Source: Mycobacterium sp. 852014-50255_SCH5639931
GTDB taxonomy: Bacteria > Actinomycetota > Actinomycetes > Mycobacteriales > Mycobacteriaceae
Direction of reading: 5' to 3'
Length of the DNA: 64,000 nucleotides
NCBI RefSeq assembly: GCF_001665605.1
Contig: NZ_LZSV01000017.1
Location: 62,001-126,000, forward strand
Positions within the stretch are counted from its first letter, which is position 1. Each line of letters opens with the position of its first letter. The translations under genes were made by a program, and so were the position numbers. This document shows, one piece after another, positions 35,000-43,534 of this stretch. The notes beneath the pieces are model-generated. The model saw only the letters and a list, made by a program, of their open reading frames with translations. It was not told the origin of the DNA and did not search any database.

Positions 35000-37156
35000 C
35001 TAATGCGTTGTCTCGCCGACGAGTTGGCCCGCGACGAGTTGTGCGTAGTGACCACCCGCGGCCATCAGGTCGTGGTGGCAGCCTGATTCGACGACCCGGC
35101 CCGCGTCCATCACCACGATGTGGTCGGCGTCGATCACGGTGGCCAGTCGATGCGCGATCACGATGACGGTGCATCCGAGCCGGGCAATGTTGTCGTGGAC
35201 CCTCGCCTCGGTGACGGTGTCGAGACTGCTTGTCGCCTCGTCAAGCAACAAGATCCGCGGCCGGGGAGCGAGCGCGCGGGCCAGGGCAAGCCTTTGACGT
35301 TGACCACCCGACAGCGAGGCGCCCGCGTCCACGAGCGGGGTGTCGAGCCCCATCGGCATCGCGCGAATGTCCTCGGCGATGCCGGCCAGCTCAGCCGCCG
35401 ACTCGAGCCGGTCCAGCGGCAGGCTGGGGTTGCCCAGCACCAGGTTGTCGCGAATGGACAGCCCGAAAATGTAGGGGTCCTGCGTCACGACTCCGATTTG
35501 AGAGCGCACACTGCGCGGGTGCAGGGTGGCAAGGTCCACGCCGTCGAGCAGGACACGCCCCTCCGAGGGCGAGTAGAGACCGAGTAGCAGCCGGCCCAGC
35601 GTGGATTTGCCTGAGCCCGAACGCCCCACGATGGCCAGGACCTGTCCGGGCTGCACCTCGATGCTGGCACCATCGACGACCGGTGGGCCATGTGGGGTGT
35701 AGCGGAAGGTGACCCGTTCGGCGCGCACCGATCCGGTTAGCTCGGGCGCTTGCCGGAGCTCGCGGCCGGCGGTTTCGGTAGGGGTGTCGAAGACGTCGTC
35801 CAGGCGGGCGAGGTAGCTGCCGAGCAGCTGCACCTGCAGCGCAGTGGCGACCAAGATGCCAAGTGGCTCAAGGAATCCGGTTGCCAGCGCAGCCAGGGCA
35901 AGCATCGTGCCCAGCGAGAGCTTTCCGCTCGACGTGAGGTCGGCGCCAACCAGCAAAACCGCGATCGGGGAGAGTAGCGCCAGCCCATGGATGGCGGTCG
36001 ACACCAATGCCTCGAGGCGCCCGCGGCGCATCGAAACGTTCAGTTCGGCAACGAACAGGTTGGTCCAGTGCGATACCGCGCGACGCTCCGCTCCGGCTGC
36101 CTTGAGCGTTTCGACCCCGGAAAACATCTCGAAGGCATAGGACTGGGATCGGGCTTCGGTCGCCAGTGCTTCCCCCATCAGGTGCTGGTTGCGGCGGCGG
36201 GCGGCCAGCAGAACCGCGACCTGGGCTGCGCCCAGCGCGAAGACCAGAAGTCCAAGGGCCGGCGACAGGGCGAATATGACGACCAGATAGAGGGTGGCCA
36301 GCGTGCCGTCGAGTAGCGCGGAAATGGTTCCCGTGGTCAGGATCTCGCGGACCGTCGCGTTGCTGCGCAATCGCATCATCAGATCTCCGGATGAGCGCTT
36401 CAGAAAGAACGCGTACGGCAGGTCCACCAGGTGCTCGAGGAAGTCGAGCGTCATGTCGACGTCCAGCCGGCTGCGCAGCCGCAACAGCAAGTGCGCGCGC
36501 AGGTACGTCGCGAGCACCGAGTAGGCGATCAGCGCGGTCATCACCGCGGCGAGCACCTTCAGCAACTGCCCATCGTTGTTAGGCACCACGCGATCGACGA
36601 TCACGCCGGTCAGCACCGGCACCGCCAGCGCCATCACGCGCACCACCACCGAAGTGGCCAGTACTTTGCCGAGTCCGCTCGATCGGGACAGCAGGCGACG
36701 GGCGTGATGGAGCGCGCCGGGGGCCCTGCGCCCACCTGACGCAAATGTGTCGGTGGGTTCCAGCATGACCGCGACGCCGCTGTAGAGATCGTTGACCGCG
36801 GCCCAGCCGAGCCGATAGCGGCCGGCAGCCGGATCGACGATGGTCACACCACGCCGCGATGTCGAATCTAGGACAACAAAATGCGCTGCACCCCAATGCA
36901 ATACGGTGCCGCGAGGCAGGTACCGCAGGTCGTCGAGCTCGGTGGCCACCCCGCGCGCCCGCAAGCCGAACGAGGACGCGGCTTCGGCAAGGCGCAACGC
37001 GTCGACACCGTCGCGCCCGGTCCCGGTGGCGTCGTGCATCTCGGCGAGCGAAACGTGGCGGCCGTGATACCCGAGTGCCATGGCAAGCGCGGCGGCACCG
37101 CAGTCGGCCATCTCAGCTTGGGCGATATACGGGATCGCGCGCCGGCCCCGCATCAT
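35000..37156 (-). CDS. Peptidase-containing ABC exporter (C39 protease, membrane and ATPase domains)
   Basis: A 718-residue transporter-protease. Residues 8-125 are a C39 peptidase with Cys19 (ADCGAAAL), His92 (AAHFVVLD) and Asp108 (VDPAAG), which cuts after Gly-Gly. About six membrane helices lie in residues 155-450. The ATPase has Walker A GRSGSGKST at 511-519, LSGGQ at 615-619, Walker B ILLLDEATS at 635 and an H-loop in IAHRLAT. All catalytic residues are intact. It would remove the leaders and export the modified cores. Its ATG overlaps the stop of the small membrane gene (ATGATG/TGA). Confidence 0.92.
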   Translation of the reverse strand: MMRGRRAIPYIAQAEMADCGAAALAMALGYHGRHVSLAEMHDATGTGRDGVDALRLAEAASSFGLRARGVATELDDLRYLPRGTVLHWGAAHFVVLDSTSRRGVTIVDPAAGRYRLGWAAVNDLYSGVAVMLEPTDTFASGGRRAPGALHHARRLLSRSSGLGKVLATSVVVRVMALAVPVLTGVIVDRVVPNNDGQLLKVLAAVMTALIAYSVLATYLRAHLLLRLRSRLDVDMTLDFLEHLVDLPYAFFLKRSSGDLMMRLRSNATVREILTTGTISALLDGTLATLYLVVIFALSPALGLLVFALGAAQVAVLLAARRRNQHLMGEALATEARSQSYAFEMFSGVETLKAAGAERRAVSHWTNLFVAELNVSMRRGRLEALVSTAIHGLALLSPIAVLLVGADLTSSGKLSLGTMLALAALATGFLEPLGILVATALQVQLLGSYLARLDDVFDTPTETAGRELRQAPELTGSVRAERVTFRYTPHGPPVVDGASIEVQPGQVLAIVGRSGSGKSTLGRLLLGLYSPSEGRVLLDGVDLATLHPRSVRSQIGVVTQDPYIFGLSIRDNLVLGNPSLPLDRLESAAELAGIAEDIRAMPMGLDTPLVDAGASLSGGQRQRLALARALAPRPRILLLDEATSSLDTVTEARVHDNIARLGCTVIVIAHRLATVIDADHIVVMDAGRVVESGCHHDLMAAGGHYAQLVAGQLVGETTH

Positions 37157-37608
37157 CGCAGCCTCGGCAGCAACACGCTGATCAGCCGCTGCCGGCCCTT
37201 GGGGACGACTAGTTCGCCGGCCGGTTCCGAAGCGGGCCGCTGCAACTGGGCCGTCACCGCAGTGGCCGTCACCTCGACGACGACCGCGCCCTGCGTTGTG
37301 CCGGAAGCGTCGCGAAATCGCGCGGCCGCGCCGCGGGCCGGCGGTGTCCCGCCATCACGGGTCGCCGTGACCGTCGTGCCTTGCGCGACGGCCGGCAGCG
37401 CCTCGGTCTGTGCGGCGCTGACGGTGCCGGCGGCAACGGCGCCGGCCGCCGACAGCACACCGAGTGTGACGAGTCCCGCGTTAATCCACCCCTGTTGCTT
37501 GATCAGTTCGCCGGGGCGGGTGGCCGCGGACTGGCGGTCGCGCCAGCGCTCACGAAACACTGACTCGTGACGGATTTCGCCGTCGTCGCCGTCTCGGTCG
37601 GCTTTCAT
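37153..37608 (-). CDS. Small single-pass membrane protein, first gene of the export operon
   Basis: A 151-residue protein with a good TAGGAG ribosome site. A charged cytoplasmic N-terminus (~38 residues) with the phrase RPGELIKQQGWINAG leads into one membrane helix (~42-66). The rest (~85 residues) is outside, with a beta-rich region ending LVVPKGRQRLISVLLPRLR. Position and topology suggest a shortened membrane-fusion (HlyD-like) partner of the exporter, but it lacks the long coiled coil and lipoyl halves of true HlyD proteins. It may be a specialised adaptor. Start ATG 37608. Confidence 0.65.
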   Translation of the reverse strand: MKADRDGDDGEIRHESVFRERWRDRQSAATRPGELIKQQGWINAGLVTLGVLSAAGAVAAGTVSAAQTEALPAVAQGTTVTATRDGGTPPARGAAARFRDASGTTQGAVVVEVTATAVTAQLQRPASEPAGELVVPKGRQRLISVLLPRLR

Positions 37609-37650
37609 TCGTCTCTCCTAAGTGTCGGTCCCGGAAGGGCCACTCACACG

Positions 37651-37681
37651 GGTAGGAGGACTGACGGCGGGAAAGGGTGAC
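37651..37681 (-). promoter_or_regulatory. ECF-type promoter element for the lanB/exporter operon
   Basis: On the minus strand: GTCACCCTT, 17 bases, CTACC, then CGTGTGAG and GGCCC. It is the third copy of the element seen before both precursor genes, ending 42 bases before the ATG of the operon's first gene. Confidence 0.75.
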
Positions 37682-37866
37682 ACATTTGCGGATGTGTCGG
37701 CGTCGACGCTGAATCCCACGCCTTCTGCATGCAGATATCACTGGCCGATCGCCAGGGTTGCGTGGATTGGTTGTCGCGATGCGCGATTTTCCATTCGATA
37801 CCCTGACTGCAGGGTAAGTAGCGAGACGAAAGAATCGAAACCGCAATAGGAATGGAGTCCGGAGCG

Positions 37867-38115
37867 ATGATTACGACACGTGCTGAGGCGGCGCAATATG
37901 TCAAGGATGCTGGAGGGTTGAAGCTTGTCGTTTTCGGAGCCGATGGGCACGAGGTCGCCGCGATGTTCGTGCAAGGATCGGTGACGTACAACCAGGAGGA
38001 AGCGACCTTCATCGCCGTCGCTGAGGACGGTCATCCGTTGGGCGAACTGTTCGTCGATGAATCGGTCGGCTATGACGAGAACATCGATGCCTTCGTCATC
38101 CGCACCGCGCGATAG
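37867..38115 (+). CDS. Small acidic protein of unknown function, 82 aa
   Basis: ATG 37867 with GGAG nine bases upstream is preferred to ATG 37852. The product begins MITTRAEAAQYVKDAGG and has about a third acidic and hydrophobic alternation (LVVFGADGHEVAAMFV, then ATFIAVAEDGHPLGELFVDESVGYDENIDAF), compatible with a small beta-sheet fold. I do not recognise a family. It is divergent from the lanthipeptide operon and its 3' end overlaps the P450 gene's 3' end by 20 bases. It may be an immunity or accessory protein, but nothing in the sequence shows this. Confidence 0.6.
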   Translation: MITTRAEAAQYVKDAGGLKLVVFGADGHEVAAMFVQGSVTYNQEEATFIAVAEDGHPLGELFVDESVGYDENIDAFVIRTAR

Positions 38116-39364
38116 TCGCGGTGTTCATCGGTATCGGGTCGAATTCGATTGGCAGCGTCGTCGGTCCGCTCAGCCCGGTGAGGGGCTTCCATGGGGCGGG
38201 GCCGGTGCGGCGGGCGTTGGGCATACGCTGTGCCATGGTCGCCAGGGCTTCGGCGAGCTCGAGGCGGGCCAGGTTGGCGCCCAGGCAGTAGTGCATACCG
38301 GCGCCGAACGTCTGCATCGCGGGGGCTCCCACCCGGGTGATATCGAGTCGGTCGGGGTTGTCGTAGACGGCGGGATCGCGGTTGGCGGCGGCGGTGTTCG
38401 CGATGACCAGGGTGCCCGCAGGGATTACCACCCCAGCGATTTCAACGTCCTCGAGAGCGATACGCAAGGTGGCGGCGGCGATGGGGGAATGCCGCATCGT
38501 CTCTTCGACCGCACTGTTCGCGAGGTCGGGATGCTCTGTTAGCAACTCCCACTGGTCGGGACGGTCGCACAGCGCGTGCACGGAGGCGGCCAGCTGGTTG
38601 CGGGTGGTGTCGGTGCCGGCCACGAGCAGGCCCGCTGCCAGCATTCGCAGCTCGTCGGCGTTGAGGTGATCGCCGTCGTCCTCGGCGCGGATGAGGTCGG
38701 AGACGAGGTCGTCGGTCAGGCGGTGGCGTCGCTGCGCGACCATGTCATCGATGTAGGCGTCGAGTTCTTCCCAGGCGGCCAAGATGGTTCGCTGGTGGGC
38801 GGCGACCTCCCAGCTGAAGGCCTTGAAGATGTCGTCTGTCCATTCCGAGAACAGCTTCCAGTCCTCGGCCGGGGCGCCCAAGAGCGCACAGATGATCGGG
38901 ATTGGGTATTGACGGGCGATGTCGGTGACCACCTCGCAGCGCCCAATTGCGGCGTGGTGGTCCAACAGTCCGGTGATCACCTCGACGATCGTCGTGCGCA
39001 ACCGCGCGGTGGCTCGCGGAGTGAAGGCTTTGGACACCAATCGGCGCAGCCGGTGGTGCTCGGCACCGTCGAGACTGATCAGGTTGGTTGCGACGCGCTC
39101 CCACAGTGGGCCGGTCGTGATGCCCTGGGAGGCAAGGAACATGCCCTGGGGTAAGCGGAATCGCGGGTCGCGCAGCACGCTTCGGACTAGTTCGTAGGTC
39201 AGCACCTCCGGCCCGTGCGGGCCGATCGCAATCGGCGCCCGGCGTCGCGCCTCGTGGAGAATCAGGTGAGCCTCATCGGGGCTCAGGCAATGTTCGTAAT
39301 CGATCGTCGGAAGGCCGGCATCAAAGACGCTCGGGCAAGTCGAGGCGTCAACCGTGGTGATCAT
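38096..39364 (-). CDS. Cytochrome P450
   Basis: A 422-residue P450. The heme-thiolate loop is FGAGMHYCLGANLARLELA, the oxygen-activation helix has AGTDTTRNQL, and the ExxR motif is EETMR, followed by AANRDPAVYDNPDRLDITR. All key residues are present. ATG 39364 has a GGGAG ribosome site; a start 63 bases upstream exists but is weaker. It needs a ferredoxin/reductase from elsewhere. It could hydroxylate the RiPP product or an unrelated compound; being convergent with the small acidic gene, it is not in the lanB operon. Confidence 0.92.
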   Translation of the reverse strand: MITTVDASTCPSVFDAGLPTIDYEHCLSPDEAHLILHEARRRAPIAIGPHGPEVLTYELVRSVLRDPRFRLPQGMFLASQGITTGPLWERVATNLISLDGAEHHRLRRLVSKAFTPRATARLRTTIVEVITGLLDHHAAIGRCEVVTDIARQYPIPIICALLGAPAEDWKLFSEWTDDIFKAFSWEVAAHQRTILAAWEELDAYIDDMVAQRRHRLTDDLVSDLIRAEDDGDHLNADELRMLAAGLLVAGTDTTRNQLAASVHALCDRPDQWELLTEHPDLANSAVEETMRHSPIAAATLRIALEDVEIAGVVIPAGTLVIANTAAANRDPAVYDNPDRLDITRVGAPAMQTFGAGMHYCLGANLARLELAEALATMAQRMPNARRTGPAPWKPLTGLSGPTTLPIEFDPIPMNTATIARCG

Positions 39365-39436
39365 GGTGGTGCTCCCGAGGGCGTCGGTTAGTACTTCCGC
39401 CACCAACTCTCGTTGGCGGGAGAACACCCCACACGC

Positions 39437-39448
39437 GTAGTCGACTAC
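39437..39448. promoter_or_regulatory. GTAGTCGACTAC palindrome between P450 and cyclase 1
   Basis: A perfect 12-base palindrome in the divergent region. Related sequences, GTAATCGACTAC and GTAATCGACTAT, lie upstream of the second cyclase and of the LuxR gene. This is a candidate operator; the bound protein is unknown. Confidence 0.55.
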
Positions 39449-39589
39449 CTGTCTTGCGGTATCACCACTCCCGCAAAGCGCTTGGGCTCATCGGGCCGTC
39501 GGATGAAAACGATAGCGCTCGACGCAACGAGAAATTAGCGTATTGAGTCGGGCGCTTGAACGTAGGTGCCGGGATTGGCGGAGGGTCGG

Positions 39590-42500
39590 ATGACGACCAA
39601 AGCAGCGTGCCGAAGGTGCGGCACCGAGCTTTTAGAGAACGCACGATTCTGCCACGGTTGTGGCGCCCCAGTCCGGGACCCCGATAGCCGCGCCGAGTAC
39701 AAGCAAGTCACGGTCCTCTTCGCCGATGTTGTTCATTCGATGGATATCGCCTCGACGGTGGGGGCGGAGCGGCTCCGCGAGATGATGATGAGCCTCGTCG
39801 ACCGTGCCACGGCGGTGGTGCAACGTTTCGGCGGCACGGTGGACACGTTCACCGGCGACGGGATCATGGCCGTATACGGTGCCCCGGTCGCGTTGGAGGA
39901 CCACGCTGTCCGTGCTTGCCTTGCGGCGCTGGGCATCCAAGAGGAGACCGCCCGGCTCGCCGCTGAGGTGAAAGCCCGCGACGGTGTCGAACTGGCCTTG
40001 CGGATAGGGCTCAATTCCGGTCAGGTCATCGCCGGGGAAGTCGGCTCAACATCGTTGCGCTACACCACCATCGGGGAGCAGGTCGGTATGGCGCAGCGGA
40101 TGGAATCGGTGGCGCCGCCGGGCGGGGTGATGCTCAGCGTCTTCACCGCACGACTGGTCGGCGGCGCGGCGACACTGGGTGAACCGGAGACGGTCCACAT
40201 CAAGGGCACCCACGAACCAGTCACCGCCTACCGCCTGTTGGGAATCGGAGACCGGCATCGCGCCACCGAGCGCGCTGAACCGGATCTCGTCGGTCGCCGG
40301 TGGGAAATGTCCGCCGTCGAGGGCTTGTTGGGCGAGGCGCTCGGCGGACATGGCGCTGTGGTTGAGGTGGTGGGCGAACCCGGGATTGGCAAGAGCCGTC
40401 TGGTGCGCGAGGTCGCCGCGCTCGCCGCGCTCCGGGGCGTGCAGGTGTTCAGCGCCTTCTGCGAGTCACACACCAGCCAGGTTTCGTTTCGTGCCGTGGC
40501 GCATCTGTTGCGGGCGGCCATCGGCGTCGACGGTCTTGACGGGCAGGCGGCCCGCGCCCGAGCGCGAGAGCAAATCCCAGGCGCAGACCCTGAGGACGCG
40601 CTGCTGCTGGATGACCTGCTGGGCATCGCCGACCCGAGCACTGCCGTACCGGCGATCGATCCCGATGCGCGTCGGCGGCGGTTGGCCTCGCTGGTCAACA
40701 CCGCCATGTTGTCCCGCCAAAGCCCGGCGGTCTGGGTGATCGAGGACGCCCACTGGATCGATGAGGTCAGCGAGTCGATGGTGACCGATTTCCTTACGGT
40801 GATTCCGCAGACGCCCTCGCTGGTGTTGGTCACCTACCGACCCGAATACCACGGGGCATTGGCTCGGGTTGACGGTGCCCGCACGGTAACCCTTGCGCCG
40901 CTGAGTGATTCAGAAACCGCAGCGCTGATCGCACATCTCCTCGGCTCCGGCCCGTCAGTCGACGCACTGGGCCAGAGAGTGGCCGAAAGGGCCGCCGGCA
41001 ACCCGTTCTTCGCCGAGGAGTTGGTGCGCGAACTCGCCGAGCGCGGTGTGCTGCGCGGGGAGCCTGGTGCCTACACCTCGGCGGCTGCGGTCGGCGAGGT
41101 GAGCGTGCCGGCCACGTTGCAGGCAACCATTGCCGCGCGGATCGACCGGCTCCATCCCAAAGCCAAGCGCGCGCTGAGCGCCGCTGCGGTCATCGGCTCG
41201 CGGTTCGGCCTCGACCTACTCATGGTGCTAGGTGTTGAGCCGGTGGTTGACGATTTGGTTGCGGCCCAGGTCATCGACCAGGTCAGCGTTGCCCGGGAGC
41301 CGGAGTACATGTTCCACCATCCGCTCATTCATTCGGTGGCCTACGAAGCACAGTTGAAATCGGATCGCTCCGATTTGCACCGACGGGTGGCGGCCGCGAT
41401 CGAAGGCCGCGACCCTAAATCGGGCGATGAAAACGCGGCGTTGATTGCGCAACATTTGGAGGCCGCCGGTGATCTGCACGCCGCCTACGGCTGGCACATG
41501 CGCGCCGCAACCTGGGCGACCAACCGCGACATCAGCGCAGCGCGGCTGAGTTGGGAGCGAGCGGCGGAGATCGCCGATGCCCTGCCCGCCGACCACGAGC
41601 AACGAGCGGCCATGCGCATCGCCCCGCGCACCATGTTGTGTGGGACCGGTTGGCGAGTCCATGCCGGCGTTGCCGGTGACCGCTTCGACGAATTGCGGGA
41701 GTTGTGCAGCGCCGCCGGCGACAAGGCGTCACTGGGCATCGCGACGGCTGGATTGGTGGTCGGCTACGCGCATCAGGACCGGGTCCGCGACGCGTCGCAA
41801 CTGGGATCGGAAGCCTGGGCCCTCGCCGAATCGCTCGGAGATGCGACCTTGACGGTGGGGCTGTCCTTCCCGGTGATCTACGGCAAGATCGAGGGCGCCG
41901 AGTGGTGTGACGTGCTGCGGTTGTCACAGGCCGTTGTCGACCTGGCCGACGGTGATCCGTCAAAAGGCAACTTCCTCGTCGGGTGTCCGTTGGCGCTCGC
42001 CTTTGCGTCGCGGGGCATGGCTCGTTATTTTCTGGGCCGGCCCGGATGGCCGGGAGACCTGCGGCGCGGCGTCGCGATGGCTCGCCGCGCTGACCCGGCG
42101 TCCTACGCCGGGGCTGTCGGGTATGTCTACTTGCTGGGTGTGCCGTTTGGCGTGCTAAGCCCAGATGATCGTGCGCTGCACGAGGTCGAGAACGCGCTAC
42201 GAGTCGCCGAGCGATCCAGCGATGACGTCGTGGTGGGCTTCATCCGGGCCACGTTGGGCGTTGCGTTGTTGCACCGCAACACGATTGGGGAGCGCAGCCG
42301 CGGACAGCAACTGTTGGCCGAGGTCGGGGAGGTGTTCCTGAGCCGACGACACAACCTGAGCGATTTGCCTATCGTCCAGGTCTACTCGGCACGTGAGACG
42401 GCGAGGCGCGAAGATCCCGATGCCGCCATATCGGTGATACGCGCCGCCACCGACCATCTGTTCGGCCACGGACGTATGCCGCTGTGGGGCATTCCGGCCA

Positions 42501-42763
42501 CGGCTGTACTGGTGGAGACGTTGCTCGATCGCGGAGCCGACGGCGACGTGGCCGAAGTGGAGGCCGCAATTGACCGACTGGCGGTCGCGCCGGCCGATGA
42601 AGGTCTGGTGATGCGTGACATCTGGTTGTTGCGGCTGCGAGCGTTGCTGGCCCGGGCCCGCGGTGATGCGGCCGCCTACCGCGGCTGTCGGGATCGCTAC
42701 CGTGAGATGGCGAAAGCGTCTGGCTACGAAGGGCATATCGTGTGGTCCGAGGCGATGCCCTGA
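39590..42763 (+). CDS. Class III nucleotide cyclase-AAA ATPase-TPR signalling protein 1
   Basis: A 1057-residue protein with a GGAGGG ribosome site before ATG 39590. A zinc ribbon (Cys7, 10, 21, 24) is followed by a class III cyclase domain (~38-215) with metal Asp46 and Asp90. The adenine-selecting Lys is Thr86 and the transition-state Asn is Gly166; Arg170 is present. The second half has Walker A GEPGIGKS at 262-269 and a long helical repeat region to the C-terminus (TPR/MalT-like). Catalysis may be weak or altered, so a ligand-sensing role is possible. Paralogous to the gene at 45327. Confidence 0.88.
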   Translation: MTTKAACRRCGTELLENARFCHGCGAPVRDPDSRAEYKQVTVLFADVVHSMDIASTVGAERLREMMMSLVDRATAVVQRFGGTVDTFTGDGIMAVYGAPVALEDHAVRACLAALGIQEETARLAAEVKARDGVELALRIGLNSGQVIAGEVGSTSLRYTTIGEQVGMAQRMESVAPPGGVMLSVFTARLVGGAATLGEPETVHIKGTHEPVTAYRLLGIGDRHRATERAEPDLVGRRWEMSAVEGLLGEALGGHGAVVEVVGEPGIGKSRLVREVAALAALRGVQVFSAFCESHTSQVSFRAVAHLLRAAIGVDGLDGQAARARAREQIPGADPEDALLLDDLLGIADPSTAVPAIDPDARRRRLASLVNTAMLSRQSPAVWVIEDAHWIDEVSESMVTDFLTVIPQTPSLVLVTYRPEYHGALARVDGARTVTLAPLSDSETAALIAHLLGSGPSVDALGQRVAERAAGNPFFAEELVRELAERGVLRGEPGAYTSAAAVGEVSVPATLQATIAARIDRLHPKAKRALSAAAVIGSRFGLDLLMVLGVEPVVDDLVAAQVIDQVSVAREPEYMFHHPLIHSVAYEAQLKSDRSDLHRRVAAAIEGRDPKSGDENAALIAQHLEAAGDLHAAYGWHMRAATWATNRDISAARLSWERAAEIADALPADHEQRAAMRIAPRTMLCGTGWRVHAGVAGDRFDELRELCSAAGDKASLGIATAGLVVGYAHQDRVRDASQLGSEAWALAESLGDATLTVGLSFPVIYGKIEGAEWCDVLRLSQAVVDLADGDPSKGNFLVGCPLALAFASRGMARYFLGRPGWPGDLRRGVAMARRADPASYAGAVGYVYLLGVPFGVLSPDDRALHEVENALRVAERSSDDVVVGFIRATLGVALLHRNTIGERSRGQQLLAEVGEVFLSRRHNLSDLPIVQVYSARETARREDPDAAISVIRAATDHLFGHGRMPLWGIPATAVLVETLLDRGADGDVAEVEAAIDRLAVAPADEGLVMRDIWLLRLRALLARARGDAAAYRGCRDRYREMAKASGYEGHIVWSEAMP

Positions 42764-42785
42764 CGGCGGCCATTCGGGGGCATGC

Positions 42786-43325
42786 TCACCGTGTCTTGCG
42801 TTGGCCAGTTTCTTCAAGCACGTCGCGCAGGCGGTTGAGCGACGTGACAAATTCTCGCTCGGTCCGGGCACGCAACAGTAACAACGGCGCGATCGCCCCC
42901 ACCTCGAACGTCATCTCACGGGTGATCTCTGTTCGCTGTTCACCGGCCGGTGCGCACCGGTAGGTGATGGACCCGATCTCGCGCCGCCACAGCCGCCCGA
43001 TCTGTCTCCACCCGCGGATGCGCCAAAGATTCGGCGGTTTGTCGGCAACGACGATCCAGGCGATCGGGTCCAAGAACCATGCGAGGCCTTGCGTGCGCTC
43101 GACGAACTGGTCCCCGTAGGTAGCGTGGCGATCGACAGGCTCGCCCTCGAGTTCGCGCGTGATCCGAAAGTAGCGCTGCCAGTTTCGGGGCGTGCTGACG
43201 AATCTGTACGCCACTTCAGGATCAACGGCCACGGTAACCTGAGTGAGCCATCGACCCGGGGTCGAGAGCACTGCGCGCGCGGTCGTTTCAGTCACGGCAA
43301 ATCGTTGATCGTTCGAGCTGTTCAC
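42786..43325 (-). CDS. SRPBCC-family (START/polyketide cyclase-like) protein
   Basis: A 179-residue protein of the SRPBCC (Bet v1-like) fold: VTVAVDPEVAYRFVSTPRNWQRYFRITRELEGEP is the typical first strand and helix pair, and the long C-terminal helix has EREFVTSLNRLRDVLEE. These proteins bind hydrophobic ligands in a deep pocket; some are cyclases, others carriers. GTG 43325 is used because GAGGAGA precedes it; an upstream frame extension lacks this. It lies between cyclase 1 and the monooxygenase and its ligand is unknown. Confidence 0.78.
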   Translation of the reverse strand: MNSSNDQRFAVTETTARAVLSTPGRWLTQVTVAVDPEVAYRFVSTPRNWQRYFRITRELEGEPVDRHATYGDQFVERTQGLAWFLDPIAWIVVADKPPNLWRIRGWRQIGRLWRREIGSITYRCAPAGEQRTEITREMTFEVGAIAPLLLLRARTEREFVTSLNRLRDVLEETGQRKTR

Positions 43326-43534
43326 GAGTTCTCCTCTCAGTGCATGCGGAAAATCGTGTGCCACCAAACGATGACTCTTGTCCTATTGCCCCGACCCGGG
43401 TAGGGCCTCCGTGCCATTGGGCAAGGGTCGAAGGTCCTCGTTCCCTAACCTGGACCGCCCATCGACCCCTTTTAGTCCACTTCACTCACCGTTGGGTTGA
43501 GCTCGGGACCAGTCAGCCTGGCGCCGGGTAGGCG

